Shown in pieces: positions 13,401 to 28,400 of a stretch of 64,000 bases of DNA; within the stretch, counting starts at the first letter, position 1, and every line of letters begins with the position of its first letter. Source of the stretch: Mactromeris polynyma (lineage: Eukaryota; Mollusca; Bivalvia; Venerida; Mactridae). The translations under genes were made by a program, and so were the position numbers. Where the stretch lies: positions 6,324,001 to 6,388,000 of the forward strand of contig JASFXZ010000016.1 in the NCBI GenBank assembly GCA_032209605.1, given 5' to 3'. Below the pieces are notes generated by a model, which did not search any database, was not told the DNA's origin, and saw nothing but the letters and a program-made list of their open reading frames with translations.

Positions 13401-16400
13401 GAAGTTCATGATTTGAATGTGTATTTACCATTTATGATGTAAATAAAACATCATTTCTGAATTTATTAAGCTTGTTTTAAAAGAAGAACAAGAGTTAAAC
13501 TTTAGCAGGTTGTTTTAAAAAACTTGTCGCTTAGATTCTGTAAGTTATGACCACTTGTGGAACATCCTCGGTATTTAGGAATTTCTTCAAACTTTTACTT
13601 AACATATTTGGAGAAAGATTTTTACACTGTTGTTATAAACAGTTAAAGATGTATCTGGCTCATCTGAACCTAAAGATTTTTAATGGGCTTCATCCAGTTT
13701 TGTTGTTACATAGTCTAAAACATCATTAATCAGCACCATTGCCATGTATAACTTTTTGAAACAATGTTGTTTAATCATATTACTAAGAGACAAAACTAGT
13801 AAAGAGCACCCACTTATTAAAAAACTGAAACTTTTTTTAATTTTATGATAATAGTTAATACAAATGTCTTTTTCAACAAATACAGAGAAATTCATTATAG
13901 ATGTATTCTGTTATAATGCATATTTATTGAAGTTTTAACTAGATAAAGTATAGTTTTCATGATTGTTTAGATAAAGAAATGAACAAAAAACGAGCATAAT
14001 ATATCTTTAATAGTTTGAATTTTTTATGATGCAGTGTTTTGCTTATGAAACTGGAGTTAGATCTGTTAACTTGTTATAAACTAGTCACAAAGTTTGATGA
14101 TTCATTCGTTCACATAGAACTTCTGTTAGCAAAGATGTATTATTTCAATTCTAGGATGGATTAGAATGGTTTATGGGAACACATAGAGACCAGAGCAGAA
14201 AACAAGACTCTGGATCTAAAGTGACATTTAGCAGTTACCAGCGTTGTATCAAGTTCTTGTTACAGAAGCAAGTGGTTCGTGTGATTCTAGCTCTTACCAA
14301 TCTGATAAAGAAAATCCACGTGTTTGAAGTGATGAACAAACTTAACCTTCAACTTGTAAGGTATGCCTTAAATATCATTTTAACTATAGTTCGACAAGCA
14401 AGTGTTGATTATTGAGACAAGCCCCAAGGTTTATAATCTAATACTAGTATAGGAGTTTGATGTGATTAACTGAGATCTTCTGAAACATGGATTGGGCCTA
14501 AATTAAAATTAGGTTTGTTTGCCCTTTACCGACCGACCCGAGATTTGGCCGCCGACTCCAAAAAATTTATTGCAAAATTCGAATCTTTTTTTTTTTTTTT
14601 GGTTATAAACCCGACTATACACCATTATGTCACACTACGATGTGTGCAGTTGGTTCTTCTTAGTTACAAAACAATGACTATTTTTGTTTCATTATGTTTG
14701 CCTTATGATAACTTCCTCTTGCTAGAAAAACTTTGGTACCCAAAGTTAGAAAAAAGTATGACACGTAAATGGTCATAGTTGCCCTTATAATATTTTCATC
14801 AACAATTAGTGAAGCCTCGTGCTCATACTCACTAAAACAGGCAGGCTATATAAAGTATTAATAATAAGTACACATAAAAGTGTCAATTTTGCTTTCATTT
14901 ACCAACATTAATTTTTTCTGAATTGATCTGAGCTTATGTTAACCAAGTTTTTGACAACCAATAAAATAAAATATTTTCCTACCTACCTACCCACCTCTAA
15001 AATCTAGGGTCGGTAAAGGGCAAACAAAGACTTTTTTAATTATGGCCTTGCTTCTAGAATGAAAGAGTAGTCAGTTCTTGATACTAAGTGTAATTCAGTA
15101 TAACCTCAATAATATGACCACAATTTGGATCCTTGAAAACCAGTCTTATAGAGGTGGTCTTAATATTGAGGTTGAATAAAGAGCAAAAGAGTGAAAATGG
15201 ACTTAAAATTTGTGTTCTTAATTTCGAAGTTGTCTTATTATTGAGGCGGTCTTTAAGTGAGGTTTTACTGTTTAATATGACATTTATAAGTAGTGCATCA
15301 ACTATGAGTGAATATACATTCATATACAGTAAAACCTCACTTAAAGGCCACCTCAATAATAAGACCACCTCAAAATTACAACCACAATTTTCAAGTCTAT
15401 TTTGACTGTTCAGCTCTTTATTTAACCTCAATATTAAGACCACCTCAATATTAAGACCTGTTTTCAAGGGTACCAAGGGTGGTCTTATTATCGAGGTTTT
15501 ACTGTACATGACCTTAAAGCCATATCTATGTAAACTCAGTGATAACCTTACATTGCAGGGTTATTGATTCTCTACAGACCACTGTGCTATCCAAACCATT
15601 GTCTGATGACATTCAGGAAGACACTGATATTGAACAAATGTCTCCACAACTCAGTGAAACCGACATAGATGGGCTCACAACGTGTGTCGAAGAGATCATT
15701 AAAGTTTATAGTTTAGCACCAATGCTGATTGTAAGTACTGTAGGACCTCGTTTATTTGACAACCTTCTATCCGAATACATACTTGGTATCATCCCTAATA
15801 AATATCAGGTCCCGATGTATCTTCTTAGGCACATCGAATTGAAATGGGCTATTCGAAACCATCTATTATTCGGAATAAAATTTCGAACCCGATGAATTCA
15901 AATGAATGAGTATCAACATTGTAAATTTTAGTTATAAACTTTTCCAATGTAACATGCAATAATCTGTAAGTTACAGGGGTTCTAAAGTTACGGATTAATC
16001 CGGATTTAGAGGCTCCAGGGTCACTTTTAGATCAATGTAAATCTGATGATTTTTTTCGGGGGGGGGGAAAGGGGCCAAATCTTGACTGGTATGAAACGTT
16101 TTGTGTACACATGTGTTTCAATAGTCTAGATCATCAGACAACTGCATCTGATAATGCTGGGTCATTGAAGCTTCGATCAGAGCAGCTTAGTGAGTGAGAT
16201 CATTCGACATGACTTCTGCTCAAACTACAAGATGAAACGGCAAATCTTCAGGAAAATCTGTTAGAACCCCTGAACTTATAACCGTTTTGAAGTCTGGAGA
16301 CATGCTTGTGAATAGATTGGTGATTGTTCGTAATTTTTTAAGCATGTGATAACATTCTTTTAGCTAAATTAAACTTGCTGAGAGAATATATCGTAATGCC

Positions 16401-19400
16401 TTAACTTTGTTTAACTTGATTTGATAATGGAAGTAAATATGCCCAATTATCCTACTTTGTTAAATAAAGTAAGTGGGGCATAAGGTTACCAGTTTGCTCC
16501 CTGATACATGATGTATGTAATTATTTAATAAATGCGATATATTCCAGTAATAATAATTGAGTTCAGAAAGGAGGAAACATGTGTTTGATGATACTTAATG
16601 TGTTGGTTATTCAGTGGTTTTAATGAGAGCCCGTAAAATACCCGGTAAAATACCCGGTAAAATAGCCAGTAACTTAAGCATCATCACCCGGCTACATTTC
16701 TTGTATGAATGATCATAATGAATTGAAGTACCCCACAGACTCCCGCCTACTTTTTGGTGACTTTCCTGCTACTTCAAGAATTAGTGACACCCCTGGTTGT
16801 GGCAACTGTCTGACATGTGTTTCTGTAATAATTTGAAAACAATATCGTTGAAACCATATATCGAGGTGTTGGTGCCAGAACTCGCTATCTCCATATACAT
16901 TTATTTAGGAGATGGTAGATTCTGGCTCTAGCCCCTCAATATGTCGATGATAGATACCTGTTTAACTTATTTATTTGTAATTTTCAGGCGCAACCAGGAA
17001 GAACATTACCAGGAAAAGCAATGGTAGAACTAAAGACAGGACCAGATGATCCATATCCTGGGTTTTATCATATGGCCAACTCTTGGTATGTTTGTTTAAG
17101 TGTTTGCTTAACTTATGGTAATGCATCTGCATTTAAAATTGTGAATGGAATGTTTGAATTTACATTTTTTTCTTCTATTTTGCGGTACTGAATAAATTAA
17201 CGTAACAGACGAAAAACTTGCCTTGATTTTCTTTCGTATTCTGGTTCGTCTTTCAAATCTTTACAGTTAATTAATGAGGACATTATCATTTCTGTTCCAT
17301 GTATTTCCTATTATGCCATATTGTTTCCATATATGTTATCATGTCAAAATGTCGAAATACCTGGAAGTAACAAACAAATAACGGCACACAGTATACACTG
17401 CCATCCAAAAGTTTCTTCACAATTGAATATTTTGAATTTCGTTACTTTTTCTTACATAATTTGGAATCAAACATATATGAATATAAAGTAAAATTATTCA
17501 TCCCACTTCAATGATGGAGAGTTAAGAATCAACAATTTGCACATCTAGGCGGCAGCATCAATCCGCCTGCATCCGAAACCAATGTATGTCTGTAACTGAT
17601 TGATCTTCCACAGAAATAAGATAATTTGTTTCAGTTCAAATTTATAAATACTTCTACAGAAAAGTATTGCTGTGCTAAAAAGCATTTTTGATTTATTGCA
17701 TGTGAAACATTAATTGCATTGGGAAAGTGTCAAAAACTATGAAAATACATTAATTGCATTGGGAAAAGTGTGAAGGAGCTTTTGGAGGGCAGTGTATATG
17801 ATATTGAAAATCCAAAATGCCAAATCTTACAATTTTAGAATTGTATTGTATGCAGTGTTTGGACTGTAGTTGATTCGGATATTCAACTGGCCTGCAGCAA
17901 ATATGGCTGCAGTATTCAGGCCACTGCTAGAAATGCATTGGCTTCTGCTAATACCCAAGTAAATATGTGGCCAAATTTCAGTGCTAGTTTTTGTATATGT
18001 TAAGGATTTAAGCACACTTTATTGCTATACACCTGAAAAAAATCCTAGTATCACTCCAACAAAATCCTTTCTTTAAAAATTAAAAAAAAATCAGTATGTT
18101 TTTGCAATATTTTTCCTGCTTGCATAAAACAGTTAGGAAAAGCTAGTTAATTGCAACAAAAAATTGTATTTTGTGATTTAGCTTGTGATGGGATGACACT
18201 ATACAGTGTACTTACATTTCAGCCATTTGTTAGAGTCCTTGTTCTTCATTGTGTCGTCTCCAGCCACATCTGGCATTCCTACCCTATTTGGATCTGTTAG
18301 AAACTTTCTGCAGAAAATGGCTGAATATCAACATGGCTTATTGTACCTTGGCAGTCGAGCCGAAGTTACCAACAAAATCATTCAAGCTCTTATACAGATT
18401 GTAAGTTCTTTTACATCTTATACCAGGGGGTTGCCTAGGATTTTTCGGCTAGGGGTTCTTGGACCCTAGTGTTTGACAAATTGAGGGTTCTTAGTAATTG
18501 GTAGGGTCTCAGATATGCAGTTTATACTGGACAAAAAATTATTTTAGGGGTCCCAGGGATGCGCAGTAAGTTGAAAATGTGAGTCCCTAGAAAAAAAAGG
18601 GAGTCAGGGATTTCTGCATAAGGAAAATCCCTGTTATACAATAAGAGCCAGTAGCCAGTAAAATTACCCAGTAACTAACATCATCACCCTGCTATTCTTC
18701 TTATATGAATGATTATAATTAAGGGGAGTACTCCCCCCCCCCAAGACCCCTCTTTTGATGATTTGCCTGCTACTTCAAGAATTAGTGACACCCCTGCTTA
18801 TAATATAGTGGTCACTCCTTGTTTCATTTTAATGCTCCCCAAAAGAAGAGCATATATCCGTACCGCATTAGTGTCAGCGCTACATCTCAGCAGCCACCAA
18901 ATCCAATTCTCTGAAGCTTCTTTACCTAGAGATGTGCATGTCGTCGGCATGTTCCGGGTTGATGGGTTTTTACTAGGGATGTCAACGAATGGCCATCTTG
19001 ATATTCGAATATTCGGTCAACCTTCTGAATGAATATTCGAATATTTGAACATTCGACCTTCTTATTTGATAATAACACATTTGAAATTCGAAGTTTAACT
19101 TTATGCTTATCAATTTTGTGTTTTAAACTAATCACTCAAGTTGTAAATATCCCCGCGATTACTTATAATGTCAGGGCCTAAGTGTCATCACCAGAGTGCT
19201 ATATCTCTCTTGCCCCAAAATATACAACATGACATGTCAATTTAACACCTAGCAGATATTATTGTCATGCATAAAAGGCCATTGAATGCGATAATGCCCA
19301 TCATTGAAATTATATACACATGCATTCAGCTTTTATATTGAAAATATATATTTTATCGAATATTCGAATGCCGAATCAGTATTCGATTATTCGGACGTTC

Positions 19401-22400
19401 AAACGAATATTCTAATATCCGAATACTCGTTGACATCCCTATTTTTTTAATAATGCGGGCACATCTATTGATTCTACCTATAATCTTGTCTTACATAGAC
19501 AATTAAAGTTTTTATTATCCAAATTATTGAAGTCTTAAATATTTCTTGTTTTAAGATTCAGTGAATACCAGTAAAAAAACACTAAAAAAAGAAGTAAATA
19601 GTGCTCATCTTGAATCACCAGTCTTGTTTTTTGAGCTTATGCTCAAAGCAGTTTAAAATCGAAACATAAACATGTTGTTTGTTTATAAGCATCCTTTCGT
19701 GTGGTTATCTTGCAAAAATATTCACATTTGAGGACCTTAATGAAAGAGTGCTGGAATAATTATTTGTTATTTTTCTATGGTAAACAATTGTTCACTTACA
19801 TGTTTGGTGCTAATTTTTTTGCGAATCTCTGTAAAATTGCTGATTGAAATTGTGACCGTAATTCGTTTATTACTGATATAAAATGTTCATGATAAGTACT
19901 GCTTTAATACATGTATTGTGTATTACAGGATTATAACAGAGACGAGGTGTCGGACGAGAATGTTGCGCAACAGCTTGGTGTGGAACTAATATATTACTTA
20001 CAGGTTATCACACTGGTGGATAAACTTACTGATTACCACAATAAACCAGGTACTTTATTTTAAGCTAATTTCGCTTCAAACCTTTCGATCAAAGGGGGTC
20101 GGCACAGTAAAATTCCACTACCATCATGTACTATATAGACAAGGGGTGCCATTCCCAAAATGTCGTTTTCCATACAGACTCGACATAACCCGCTGTAATT
20201 TCCAATCAAATCAACATTTTTAAATCAAATAAACGGCTATCGACTCTATATACATTTATCTATCCAAAACATTTTGGGAGTTACACCCCTTGTCTATATA
20301 GTATATGACATTAGTGGATTTTTTACTGTGACAACCCCCTTTGATTGAAAGTTTTCGATGTTCATAGTATTTTCACTAACAAATATTTCTGTATAAGATA
20401 TGAGTACATTTTGTTATTAGTCTTTAAGTGACATAAACAGTCTGCGTCATGTAGTGACTTTTCCAGCTATGTGTATGGAGGGATAACCTAGGTGCATCTT
20501 CTAGCATTATTGTGGCATGGGTAGGTCCCTGGGAAGCACCATGGTCCTTCTGTAAGCCAGTTGGATATCTTCATGTCAGTCAAATGTTAACTTTACGGGT
20601 TGGATTGAACCCGCAGCTGTGAAGGGCAATTGATTTGATTTAATGATTTGAAGTAAGCGACCATAACCACTCAGCCACAGAGGCCGCCTGTGAGTTACAA
20701 GGCAGGGATAACATAAAATTGAAACATCATCGTACATTTGCGTCTAAGTTGGGTTATCATTGTCTGTTTCTTTCATAAGATTTATTAATGAGTGCTGCTG
20801 TACGATTTCCAACCTCTTTAAGTAACGTCATTTACAGAAAATGTCACATGTGACATCGCCATGTACTGACTGTAAGCAATATTTGCCCCATATGGCAATA
20901 TGAGAACGAAGTGACCATATGGAGTAAATATTTTTTCCTGCTTGCAAACAGTGACATCACATGTTGCATTTTCTTGGAAAGACGTCACTTACAGAAGAGG
21001 TTGTAAAACCCATAGTAGCACTCAAATATAAGTGGCCATATTGGCTTTTTAAGGTTATTTATGTACATTGTTTATAAATCTCTACTTTATGACAAGGTAT
21101 TTCAAAGTGCTGGCAAATTTAACCAGCTCAGTAGTAGAGGTCTTTCTCAGATGCATGAGGTCGCAGGATTGGTCCCTGGCCACAAAATTTTAAAGTCATT
21201 GAAAGTGGCATAACATGTAGTAACTCCCGTGCCCAAGTTTAGCATTATTAAAGTGACATCATAGTGATTGGGTTTGCTATCCTGTCATGTATCTACAGTA
21301 TGGTATCACTGTGTGCCAGCAGAATATCTTCTACAAGTGGACATTTTCTCCATGTCACTGACATGTCGATGGTGGAACATCACACATCATACTAGCCAGT
21401 AAATTCTACTATGAAAACATTCAGCGAACGGTGACATAATTATTTTAGTGCGATTTTGTGATGTAGACATTTACTCTTCTATTACAGGAAAGAATATGGC
21501 TGAAGATCAGGACCCAATGACAATGTTGCATATGCTGTATACAATGACATTTGCCCCTCTTGGACATTCGGCTGTTGTACAAGTCATGACATACGGGGAT
21601 AATATTAAAGCGTTGGTCCCATTTGTAAAACTGACAGGTATATTTAGTTTGTTCAGCTTTGGTCTGACACAAGTTTTATATCATTTGATATTGTATTGAA
21701 TCACTATTAAAGAAATATTATATGCTTCAATGAACTATTGTTGGTGTTATCTATCCTTGATGTATTCAACTCCTAGTAGTGACAATGACCATTATTTAGG
21801 CAATAATAATGCTGCTAATTAGATTTTAATTTATTATACCCCCACAAACGAAGTTTGAGGGGGTATATAGGAGTGAGCTTGTCGGTCGGTCGGTCGGTCG
21901 GTCTGTCGGTCGGTCGGTCTGTCTGTCGGTCGGTCTGTCGGTTTTCATGGTTTCCGGACGATAACTCATGAAAGGCTAGACAGATTTGAAAAATTTTTGG
22001 TACACAGGTGTAACATCAGAAGATACTGGTCAAGTTCGATATTGGGGCTGGTGGGGCCAAGGTCAAGGTCACTGTTACTAAAAATAGTTTCTCTTACTTT
22101 CACTTACTAGCAAATGGTTTGTTTTTAGTTGTAAACAACTTATCTTTCTGTGAAAATAACTGTTATTTCTAGCATATTGTTTGATATATTTTGCATTGAT
22201 TTAGTTCCATTTTGCCCAGCTTTTTGTGAGCAATTCTATACAAGTTCAGTTTTTTATTTCACAGGAACTGTTGATTAGTTCTTACTGTTCTGTTGGCAGC
22301 ATTTTTGGTTTATTACATTCAGATACTAGCAAATGGTTTGTTTTTGTTGTTGAAGACTCGCCTTTCAGTGAAAATAACGGGATTTCTTTTAAAATCCATT

Positions 22401-25400
22401 GAAATAAGGCATAATATAATGTTATATCCAGGTAGTTTGATTATTTGATTAAATCTGTGAAACTGCAGTCAAGGACAATGGAACAAAATGTCTTGATTGC
22501 GAATATAAATTGTATCAATTTAATACGCTTTGTTGCTATATTTGTTCGAATTTGAATGCAAAATGTTCAGATCTTGGGAGTTAAAATCAAATATATTGGT
22601 GTTACTAGTTCATACTCTAGTCGAATGTATCATTATATTTCTTTGTGACAAAGTGCTATATATTACTGTTCATTTTTTCTATTTTATTGATTTTGACCTG
22701 ACTCCCATACTGTGGTATTCATATCACCTCCGAAATATTAAAATGTACACAATTCTTATTATAACCCCACTTCAAAATATGCAATGGGGGCTATATGGGA
22801 ATCACCACTTGTTCCGTCATGTCACATAACATGGTTTTCCATGAATTATTTCTACCAAGCCTAGTTGTGTATATTGTCGGCACATTCTGATTGTGGTCCT
22901 GTAGTGATAGATAGTGATAGATAATTTCATTGTCTTGACTGGCGGCCATCTTTGAATTTATCAAAAATATGTCTGACAAAGCGGTATTGTGGGGGTATTA
23001 ATCACCTTCAGTGATAGCTCTAGTTTAATTTGATTCTAAATTATACAAGATGTAAAATCTTATTAAAAGTCAGCTAACAACAAACAAAGTTATTATGCTC
23101 CGTAATCCATTTCAATATTTTTTTATCTATATTTAGGAAATGATCGTGATGATGCTCGGTTGAGAAAGTCTGTTTGTGCTGGCTACACTGCTGAGTTAAT
23201 GAACTTGATTGTACATCACTCAGATAGTTTAGAGTTCTTGAAGAAACATGGAGATGAGCTACATTCCCTTGGAGAATCAGGTAACATGTATAACATTTGT
23301 TTTGTATATTTCAGATTCTGTCAGATTTTAGCTTACCTTACAACAATTATGTCGTCTGTCAGTTTGAGTCTTAAGTATATTTCTTAAAGATAATAGAGTG
23401 GCATCTCAATAACAGCAGCATAATTATTTTTATATTTCATATTTCTTTCATGGATGGTATTTTTTATATATGTTAATTTTCGAAATCAATGCTTATTTTC
23501 ATTCAATTTTAACATATGTAATACAGGTTATTCTCTTTAACAAAACAGTATGTAGTACTACATTGTATATTGAAAATACTTATCTTTAGAGCTTGTTGGA
23601 AAAATTATTATTTTGCAATTAAACAAAACACATTTAAGTGTGAGAACTTGTTTTGTAATTTTAGGTTTAATTTCTTACAACTTTTCAGAGTTTAGTAGTA
23701 AATTATCCAAGTTGAAAGACTGGCTGACTCCATTGAAATCATTCACTTCATACGATCATGATGGTCTGTCAGTAATTATTGAGCAGTTGAAAATCTTCTC
23801 CGATGACGCCACAAAGTTACCTCGTGGTCTTATAACGGTTTTACGAGTATTGAAACAACTTGCCATAGCACCAGTGAATGAATTCCCGGCAGGTATGGTT
23901 GTTTTCTCGTAGTTATGATATATTATCTTCTAATGTTTTATTAACTTCATAGTTCTGTATGATGATATAATAGATGTAATAGCATGTTTGATTCAAGTAT
24001 TGCAGGTATTTAAAAACAGTACCTGCATTTGGGTGATATGGGGAAAAAAACTTTGTTAGATGGCTATAAAAAATTACTTGAAAGCTTGTCACACCATGTA
24101 CGAATGTTAGGAGATTTATTATAATTCCAAGAATAAATGGTTGTCCATACTGTCGGCATGAGAATTTTCCGCGGATTCGCGGAAATCTGCTGATTTGACA
24201 CGAGGGCCGTTTTTGAGACAATTTAAGTCATCTTAGATGATTAAAAGCCAGGAGCTTCAGGGGTCCCCTGCACCCCTTCAGCTGATTATCGAATTTTGCA
24301 TTCTCACGTCTGATACTGTGTTTCGTGGAGTAAGTTATCGCTCCGCGTTTCATGTGGAATTTCAGGAATTTGTATCTACATTCATATCTATATTTTTATA
24401 TAAAGTTTAAGCTTAAGTAAATACGACAGAGAGATAGTTGACTGGATCTGTTGCTTGCATGCATCTAGACATACAATATTATGTTTGTGACTTTCAGATA
24501 AAAGTGAAGAATTAAAATACAAGTATGTATTGGTGGAATTATTCAGCGCAGATTGTTGTCCTATATTTGTCACATTACTACAGGTTTGTTGCTTTGTTGT
24601 TTATGTTGCTAATATCAGAAGTGAGAATAGTCCTTGTGGGCTGATTTTATTTTTCAGACTCACTTTCTGTTGTGAATTGTCTTAAGTTTATCTGATATAT
24701 TTGTTGAAATGGTGTATGTTATACTTTTTGAATCTTTCCTCATTTTTATACGCTCATTCATAGAACGGGACATATAGTTTCACCTGCGACGTCCGGGCAG
24801 GCAGGCGGTTGGGTGGGTAGGCGGCATCCAGTAAGTTGTCTGATCAATAACTTCAGAAGTATTTGTCCAGTCATTACGAAATTTTGTCAGAATTTGTATG
24901 AGCGTAATATATCGGACAAGTTTGATAACCAGCCATATTGCTTGGGTCTCTCAGACCTGAAAATAGGTCTTGTCCGATCAATAACTTAAAAAGCATTTGT
25001 CCAATCATCACCAACTTTGGTCAGAATGTGTATGGGTATAGTATCTCGGACAAGTTCGATAACCAAGTCAATCAGGAGTTGTCCCCCTTTGATAGAAATT
25101 ACCTAAAATTTGTCTTGTTTTAAGTCTGAGCTCTGACTTAGGATGGGCATATTTTGTGACAGTTTGCCACTCTTGTTTCATCTTAGTGTACTCCTACTAA
25201 TGAATCCCACAGACTTTCACCAAATTAATGTTTGATGTCTCTATGTAGTTGTTGCATTTATTATAGAAACTGAGTGACTTGATGTTGCGACCATGGCAAC
25301 AAGGCATACCTCGGAGTATGGAGACACTATCCATATACATATATACCATAAGGCCATGTCTGGAAATGTTGAAAGCTATGACACAGTACTTGATTATGGC

Positions 25401-28400
25401 ACGTGGAACAGAGGTATGAAACTTATCAAATATAAATTTTAGTTGAAGCCGTTATTTGTGATGCCTATTGTGGTTCTGACTGCAATTTGTATGTGTTACG
25501 GTGCAAAAAACATATAAGATAATTTTTCATATTCAGTCGTACCTTGTTTATTCGACAACCTTCTATCCGAGTACTTGCTATCATCCGAAATCAGGCAACA
25601 ATGTATTTTCTAAGGCACGTCGAATTGAAATGGGCTATTCGAAACCATGTAATTTCAGACCTGATGAGTTCGAATGAACGAGTTCCAACTGTATATGAGT
25701 TGACACACATTTCGTTATTTTATAGAAGACGGTGATTCACACTTAGGAGAAAAATTATCTTGTCAATAATTCTTTATGCAATGTTATCAGCATGAATTAA
25801 ACTTGTCGTATCTTTTGTAACTGATGCACTGACAAGAAAAAAAAATCTGAATTTACATCCGGAGACAAAAAGTCTTAGTCACTTAAATTATAACATTTCT
25901 TTATGAGAGTGTATGATTATATTGTGATAATGATATGAGGCATTCTTATTTGGACCTTGCATTATGTGCGGGTGCCCTATAGTAATCACTGTTTCTGTCC
26001 GTTTGGGTGTCCGTCAATAATGCTTAGGCATATGCTCCTCAAACTTGATAGGTCTCCTGGTTATATCATGCAAACGACCCCTATTTTAGGTCAGTAGGTC
26101 AGAGGTCAAGTTGTCTTTAATTGAATTTTTCAGATTCGAGACCTGACTACTCTGCCTGTATTGTTTGAGCTGCACACAGTACTGTGTTCTGTACCAGTGT
26201 CCAACATGTGGGGATTAGAGATTATTGCTGTAAGTATTTATACTAGAAACTTTAGTTTTATGGCGAACTTGCTTTAGCCAATTCAGTTTTCCTTTCAAAT
26301 CAGGATGACTTGTCACCATGGTTATCCTGCTGTAAACTTCTTGAGTGATTTTTCAATTACTAGTTTTCTTACAAAAACAGAGGCTGGAGTATTCAGATTT
26401 CAACACACAGGGTTCCACTAAGTGCTGAATCACAATGGTATTTTGATAAATTTTTACCAGATTTTACCATTTTATCACCAAATTTCTTATAATTTAGAGA
26501 AAAATTGACCCTTCAGTCATAAACCTGAGGGTCAAAATGTGGCTTTTTGGAAATTCCTGGAGTCGAAGGGTCAAATGGAACCCCTAAACTCGTGCATTTT
26601 TCTCCATGCCTTTTCAGTTGACATTGATAGAAATAAGAACTATCCTTTTAGCATATGGTCTTTGTATTTGTATTTTCAAACTTAACTTCAATAAAATAAA
26701 TAAATGGTTGTAAAACTGTTCACTGGTCTGAGTTCAGAGTCATATATAAGTAATATCTAAATGTATACATACCAAAAATCTGACTTATTCAAATTGTCTT
26801 GCCATAACTACATGATACAGCAAAGGTGTATATATAATTGTGTTTGTTTATTTTTTTATCAGATACAAAAAGACATTGTGGATACAATTGCTGCATACAC
26901 CCAACCATTGTCCCAACCCACAGAGGAGAGAGATAGTATGTACATTATAATAGCTCTCTGATTATCTGATCTTTATATAGAAATTTGCAAATTCTGACAT
27001 ACGTCTAGTCCTATAAGTTTGAAGTTAAAACTCGAATTCAGATAACATTAGATTGTGCTTACTGACACGGATGGTAGAGTGGATGATCATTCATTGTTTG
27101 CTTATTAAAGGTTGATATTCTTATTTTATATCAAAATATGCTAAGTAATAATTTTGAGAAAATGGCACGTTATTGCCTTCTGCAGACATAGTATAAAACA
27201 CTGCATTATAACTTATTTTAAAGTTTCCTGGAACTGCAAAACACAAGTCTGTAACAGGTATATCCTTAGCTAGCGCCAACTTAGTGTGTAGGTCAGGATA
27301 GAAAATACCTGTACATTGTATTGGACTCATGTATTCGTAGTTTTGGGGAAATGTAAGCTAAGTGACAATGCAGTGTATTCGAGTACATCTGTATGAAGGC
27401 AATAACTGCCTATTTTCTCAAATGTATGACTTAGGATATTTTGTCAAACAAATACAGCCCTTTTTTATAGCAAATTTGGGGCCAATATTGGGCTCCATTC
27501 CCCAAAGAAATAAGTATATATTTTTTCACCTACTTAAAAAGAAAGTTTTCTTTAGTAAAATTATTTAAAATTTGAGCCTTATAAATACCCAAATTTGGGG
27601 ACTCTAATGCAAATTTTCCCCCATCAAAAAGAACTGCCATACTTCCCTAAAACTGAGAAAAATGGCTAAAATAAGAAAATCTACCTTTAAGTCATGCAGA
27701 CATTAGCAACATATTGTGAAAATGCTTTGTTAACAATTATATTTTGCAATTGTTTTCAGAGATAAGCCAAAGTTTATGGACATTAACTATGAGAGATCTT
27801 CTAAAATTCACCATGAAGGCTCCATATGCCTACTTGAGTGGTTTACAACTTCTTTCTGAGTTACTTCCCTTGCCCTTACCTCTTCAAACTAGAGAGGTAG
27901 GTTTCTACATTCAAAATGTATATTTTTAAACATTGTATTCTATGCCAGTGCATGATATGACCAGAAATTTAATTCCCAGAATTGGAATATTTTTGGACAT
28001 ATTCTAAGTTTCATTGAGACGTACAATGACAGTAGTTGTTTCATTGTGCAATTTCTTAATTTGTGTAGTTCTCAACGAAGCACCACTATGTATACGTTGT
28101 GATACTGTTTCGTGTGATAAAACAAATATGATTTTCGAGTGAGGTTGATCAGACAAATTATCAACCCAGGAAATATCAAATCAATTTTAGCTGCCACCTA
28201 GGTTAATATTTTGTATTGTTACACTTGCTGATGTGTGATATATTTGTATAATAGTTTATTATCAATGCAGTCCTGCTTTAATGTCCAAATTTGAATGATA
28301 ACTATTGCGAAAATTGTGAAAAAGTGGCAGTGTCGCAATAATTTCCGAAACTAGCATTGTATATCTGTTTCTTGGTTTATTAATTACTCCTGCACTGTGT

